Below are positions 61,178-64,000 of a DNA stretch of 64,000 nucleotides, one piece after another. Under the pieces are notes generated by a model that saw only the letters and a program-made list of their open reading frames with translations, was not told where the DNA came from and did no database searches. A program made the position numbers and the translations under genes. The stretch spans positions 62,001 through 126,000 of the forward strand of contig NW_002476425.1 of NCBI RefSeq assembly GCF_000189635.1. Direction: 5' to 3'. The first letter of the stretch is position 1, and every line of letters starts with the position of its first letter. The stretch comes from Tetrahymena thermophila SB210. Lineage: Eukaryota > Ciliophora > Oligohymenophorea > Hymenostomatida > Tetrahymenidae.

Positions 61178-62350
61178 AGGTAAAAAGTAGATTTTATTCT
61201 CTTAACTTTTTTGTTAAAACTCCTTTAATAGATAGACAAAAGTCCTACTTTGCAAAAATTTTTATTAAAAAGAATAAGCTATCTATCTATATGCTAATTT
61301 GTTAGTAAATTTGATAAAAATAGAATTTAAAAACAAAATTTTAGTTATTTAATTTATTGTTTAAAACTTCATGTAACTAAATATACTCATGAACTAATTT
61401 ATAATTTCTTGTATGTTAATCAGTAGTTAAATAATATACTAATTTATTTGCAAGTAAAAACTCCTAAAATATTCATTACATTGCTTTGTAAATTATAAGC
61501 TAAATAAGCTAGCAGCTGTTATCAATTCAAATCTATAAATATAATCAGTAATTTATGAGGTAATAGTTTATTTTTTAAAATTCTACAGCATTAATACTAT
61601 ATTAAAAACCTGAATTTCTTTTTATAAAACAGTCAGTGTGCAGCTATTATGATAATAAAAATAGATTTTCGATTTTAAAATAATGTTATTAAAAAATAAA
61701 ATTTACCTAAAAATCAAATCATCTTTTTTAAATTTTTAGATAATATTTCAATTTTTTAATCCTTTCTTATTTAAATTATATTTAACAATATTTATTATGA
61801 TTTCTTATTTTTTTATTAATATTTTTGCTATGAATAATATAATGAATTTAAGTTTAATATTTATAAAATAAACACTAAAAGAGTTTAAATTTAACAAATA
61901 ATATATATTAAATATTGTATATGCACTTATTTTTTGTAATTAAAAACCTTTCATTTTAATAAATTCATTCAAAAAGTATTTTATTGAAAGCTAATATATC
62001 AAAGTTTTGCTTTTTTTTAAATTTTAGAATTTTTAAAATAAATAAAATTAAAAACAGCGTATTTCAGAAGATAGTCTAAACAAAAACGATAATCAAAAAA
62101 AAATTCAGTGTTTAACATATTAATAAAAATATCATGTTAAATATAAAATAAATAAATAAATAAATAAATAAATATGAATATACTGTAAACTCTCTATAAT
62201 AAGACCCCCCCCTCCTCGCAAATTTAGAAAAAATAGGGCTCTTTGACTTTAAAAATATGAATCATAACTAAATTATTTTTTATTTAATTTAATAATATTG
62301 ACTACATACTTAAAATATATTCAATCATACAATAAAATTAATTTAATCTT
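61178..62350. other. Intergenic region with simple repeat and C-rich tract
   Basis: AT-rich DNA upstream of the channel gene. It holds an (AAAT)n run of about seven units at 62147-62173 and the C-rich tract at 62193-62220. No gene seen. Confidence 0.55.
62193..62220. other. C-rich tract preceded by TCTATAATAAG
   Basis: TCTATAATAAGA followed by CCCCCCCCTCCTCGC. It resembles, in reverse complement, the G-rich island at 758-780 in the LRR intron. TACTGTAAACTCTCTATAATA just upstream recalls the end of a mariner/pogo-type transposon, but no partner end or transposase was found. Confidence 0.3.
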
Positions 62351-63940
62351 TCAAAGTTTTTATAAATTTTATATTTCTCTTTTTATATTAGATTTGGCTT
62401 ATTCAGCATATCTTTGTTGACATTATTCAGTTTTAAATAAGTTTTGATTGAGAAACTTTTCTAAAATTTAAATTCTTCCATTTTTAATTTATTCATTTGA
62501 ATAGTGTGAATATTCCCTAATGATATCCTAGCTATACTTGTCATATACATCTGGTGATAAACCTAAAATGCATAAATCTAAATCTAAGAATTATTCTAAA
62601 TCTTATTTAAAGCTTTATTCTTTAAGTATTTAATCTGGAATTTGATCCTTTAAAAATATAAAAGAATAAATATGTTAAATAAAATCAATATTAACTTTAA
62701 CTTACACTTAAATGTTTTTCAGTTTAAAGAATATATGCTTCGATTATTTCAGAATTTCCAACTAAAATATTATTCTATTTTAATTCTCTGTCGAACAACA
62801 TGTAATATTGAGCACTTCTCTAATTATATTAGAATAAATAAATACTTTTTAAAGAAATTTCATACACGTAATTTGACATTAAATGAATTATAAAAATATC
62901 TTTAGTAATTAATTACCTTTTCATTATCATGAGCTTTAGGATTATAGATAACATCGTGAAACCATATTGCAAGCTGTACATTAGCACTGTGGTGAAACTA
63001 TTAAAATATTATTTTATTAATTCAAATTGACTAATAAATCAAAGAATATAACAACTTTTATCTGTTCTGAAAGCTGAAGCATGCAATAAATATGAGAAAG
63101 CGTGTGATAATATCTATAATTTTCACTATATTTGAGTTTAATGCAGTCAAACCATTTATTTAACACTTCTTTTTGGGAATCATAATCAACAAAAATGCTT
63201 CTCCACTTTTAATATAAGTACCCAAATTGTTCAGGTGTTAGAGCATTTTTTTCAAGCAAGTAATTTCTAACTGTAGTTGAGCTTGCTTTTTCTGAAAAAT
63301 CGTTCCCACACTAAGATTTATTTTAGCTAATAATATCTACTATGTACAAAGGTAATTCAGAAAGACCATTTTCTTTTCTAAATTTATTTATTCCAATTGA
63401 ACTTTACAAAGTTTCGTGACTGATAACAACTCCATCAAATTCTTTGTCTCTTAAAGGGCCCATAGGTTCCATTAATTCAAATATATAGAACTTAGTTTAG
63501 GGAGCAAAAAGTTGCTAAAACTAAATAATTCTGTGTCTTCTGTAATCAAATGATTACAATAATTCTTTATTCTTTTTATTTTTTAATAATTCAAGTCCTG
63601 TTAAACCTAAAACAATATCAGTATCTAATGGAATGGCAAGAAGGAGAGCAGCACTTAGCATAATTTTATGTCCATTATGCAGATGATCAAATGTTCCACC
63701 TAATATTACTCTTCTCAGGCTTTAAATTGAAACACCTTAATATTTTCCTTGCTTTTTTCCGTTAACTATTTCTACTTATTCAAAGACATCTTCTTTTAAA
63801 TATCTGTTTATTTCTTAAAGAACTTCTGAGTCTTCATGATTGAATTTTATTACAACTTATTTTTGGTCTTCTTTTAGATTGAAAAATTCTCCAACAAACT
63901 TCACCTTAATATTAAAGTTGATATATTCTATCAATTATTT
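62351..63940 (-). CDS. Phosphopantetheine adenylyltransferase fused to HD-like metal hydrolase, 5' partial
   Basis: Four exons: 63056-63940, 62917-62997, 62706-62819 and 62351-62647; 458 residues are visible and the 5' part lies right of the window. Exon 1 carries a nucleotidyltransferase of the eukaryotic CoA-synthase type, which joins AMP from ATP to 4'-phosphopantetheine: VILGGTFDHLHNGHKIMLSA (the HxGH ATP site), GLTGLELLKNKK, EPMGPLRDKEFDGVVISHET and ASSTTVRNYL (the SST..R loop). The remaining exons match the predicted metal-dependent HD-type hydrolase group (COG4339-like): YRYYHTLSHIYCML, LAIWFHDVIYNPKAHDNEK, then RSAQ, and DLDLCILGLSPDVYDKYS, with IIREYSHYSNEQIKNGR. The His, HD and Asp ligands are all present, so both domains look active. 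No dephospho-CoA kinase domain is seen in the visible part. The dividing intron patterns agree with both families' alignments. Confidence 0.85.
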
Positions 63941-64000
63941 CTATAAACATGTAAAAAATAGAAAAATAATTTTACTAAGAAACACAAAATCTGTTAAAAA
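63941..64000 (-). other. Intron of the PPAT-HD gene running off the window
   Basis: On the minus strand this ends in ATGTTTATAG immediately before the open frame begins, so it reads as the 3' part of an intron. The upstream exon or exons and the start codon are outside the window. Confidence 0.6.

Noticed and set aside
1..64000. Possible tRNA, rRNA, telomere or CRISPR features
   Set aside because: No GGTTCRA-type B box in a cloverleaf context, no CCCCAA repeats, and no regularly spaced direct repeats with unique spacers were found.

Overview
The window looks like macronuclear DNA of a ciliate close to Tetrahymena. It is about 75-80% A+T, and long protein-like frames are interrupted by TAA and TAG at glutamine positions but end only at TGA, as in the ciliate nuclear code. 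Genes carry many short, AT-rich GT..AG introns. Standard-code frames cover only fragments, so every CDS here was read with TAA/TAG = Gln. No telomeric repeat, tRNA, rRNA or CRISPR array was seen. All family names come from motifs recognised by eye, not from a search.

Layout: 1-3808 (+) is the 3' part of a leucine-rich-repeat gene whose repeats each sit on a 90-nt exon. 3.8-14.8 kb is gene-poor: two small secreted proteins (4515-4844 and 9064-9333, both -), two uncertain frames (7476-8300 and 9671-10506, both +), a 2-kb direct segmental duplication (4.78-6.80 and 10.65-12.47 kb) and a degenerate repeat with a recurring protein module (12.93-13.75 kb). 14827-16932 (-) is a cysteine-rich surface protein. 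17746-19393 (-) is a multi-pass membrane protein, divergent from an intronless sirtuin (20303-21313, +). These are followed by a B-box/kelch gene (22081-24911, +), a small single-pass membrane protein (25904-26245, +) and a second cysteine-repeat surface protein (26801-27736, -).

The right half is all on the minus strand. It holds a 1298-aa coiled-coil protein (29181-33887), three tandem paralogues of about 1158 aa encoding secreted, cysteine-rich proteins with GPI-type C-termini (34690-38169, 38953-42429, 43055-46531) and a divergent protein kinase (47125-48573). After these come a very large Gln/Asn/Ser-rich protein with a myristoylation-type N-terminus and a START-like C-terminal region (50638-55236), a cyclic-nucleotide-gated-type K+ channel (57731-61177), and the 3' part of a gene fusing a phosphopantetheine adenylyltransferase domain to an HD-like hydrolase domain (62351-63940, 5' end outside the window).

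Functionally the window is rich in cell-surface and membrane-signalling genes: five cysteine-rich surface proteins, a channel, a kinase, a putative lipid-binding membrane-anchored protein and a multi-pass membrane protein. There are no operons; genes are separated by 0.3-2.5 kb of very AT-rich DNA.
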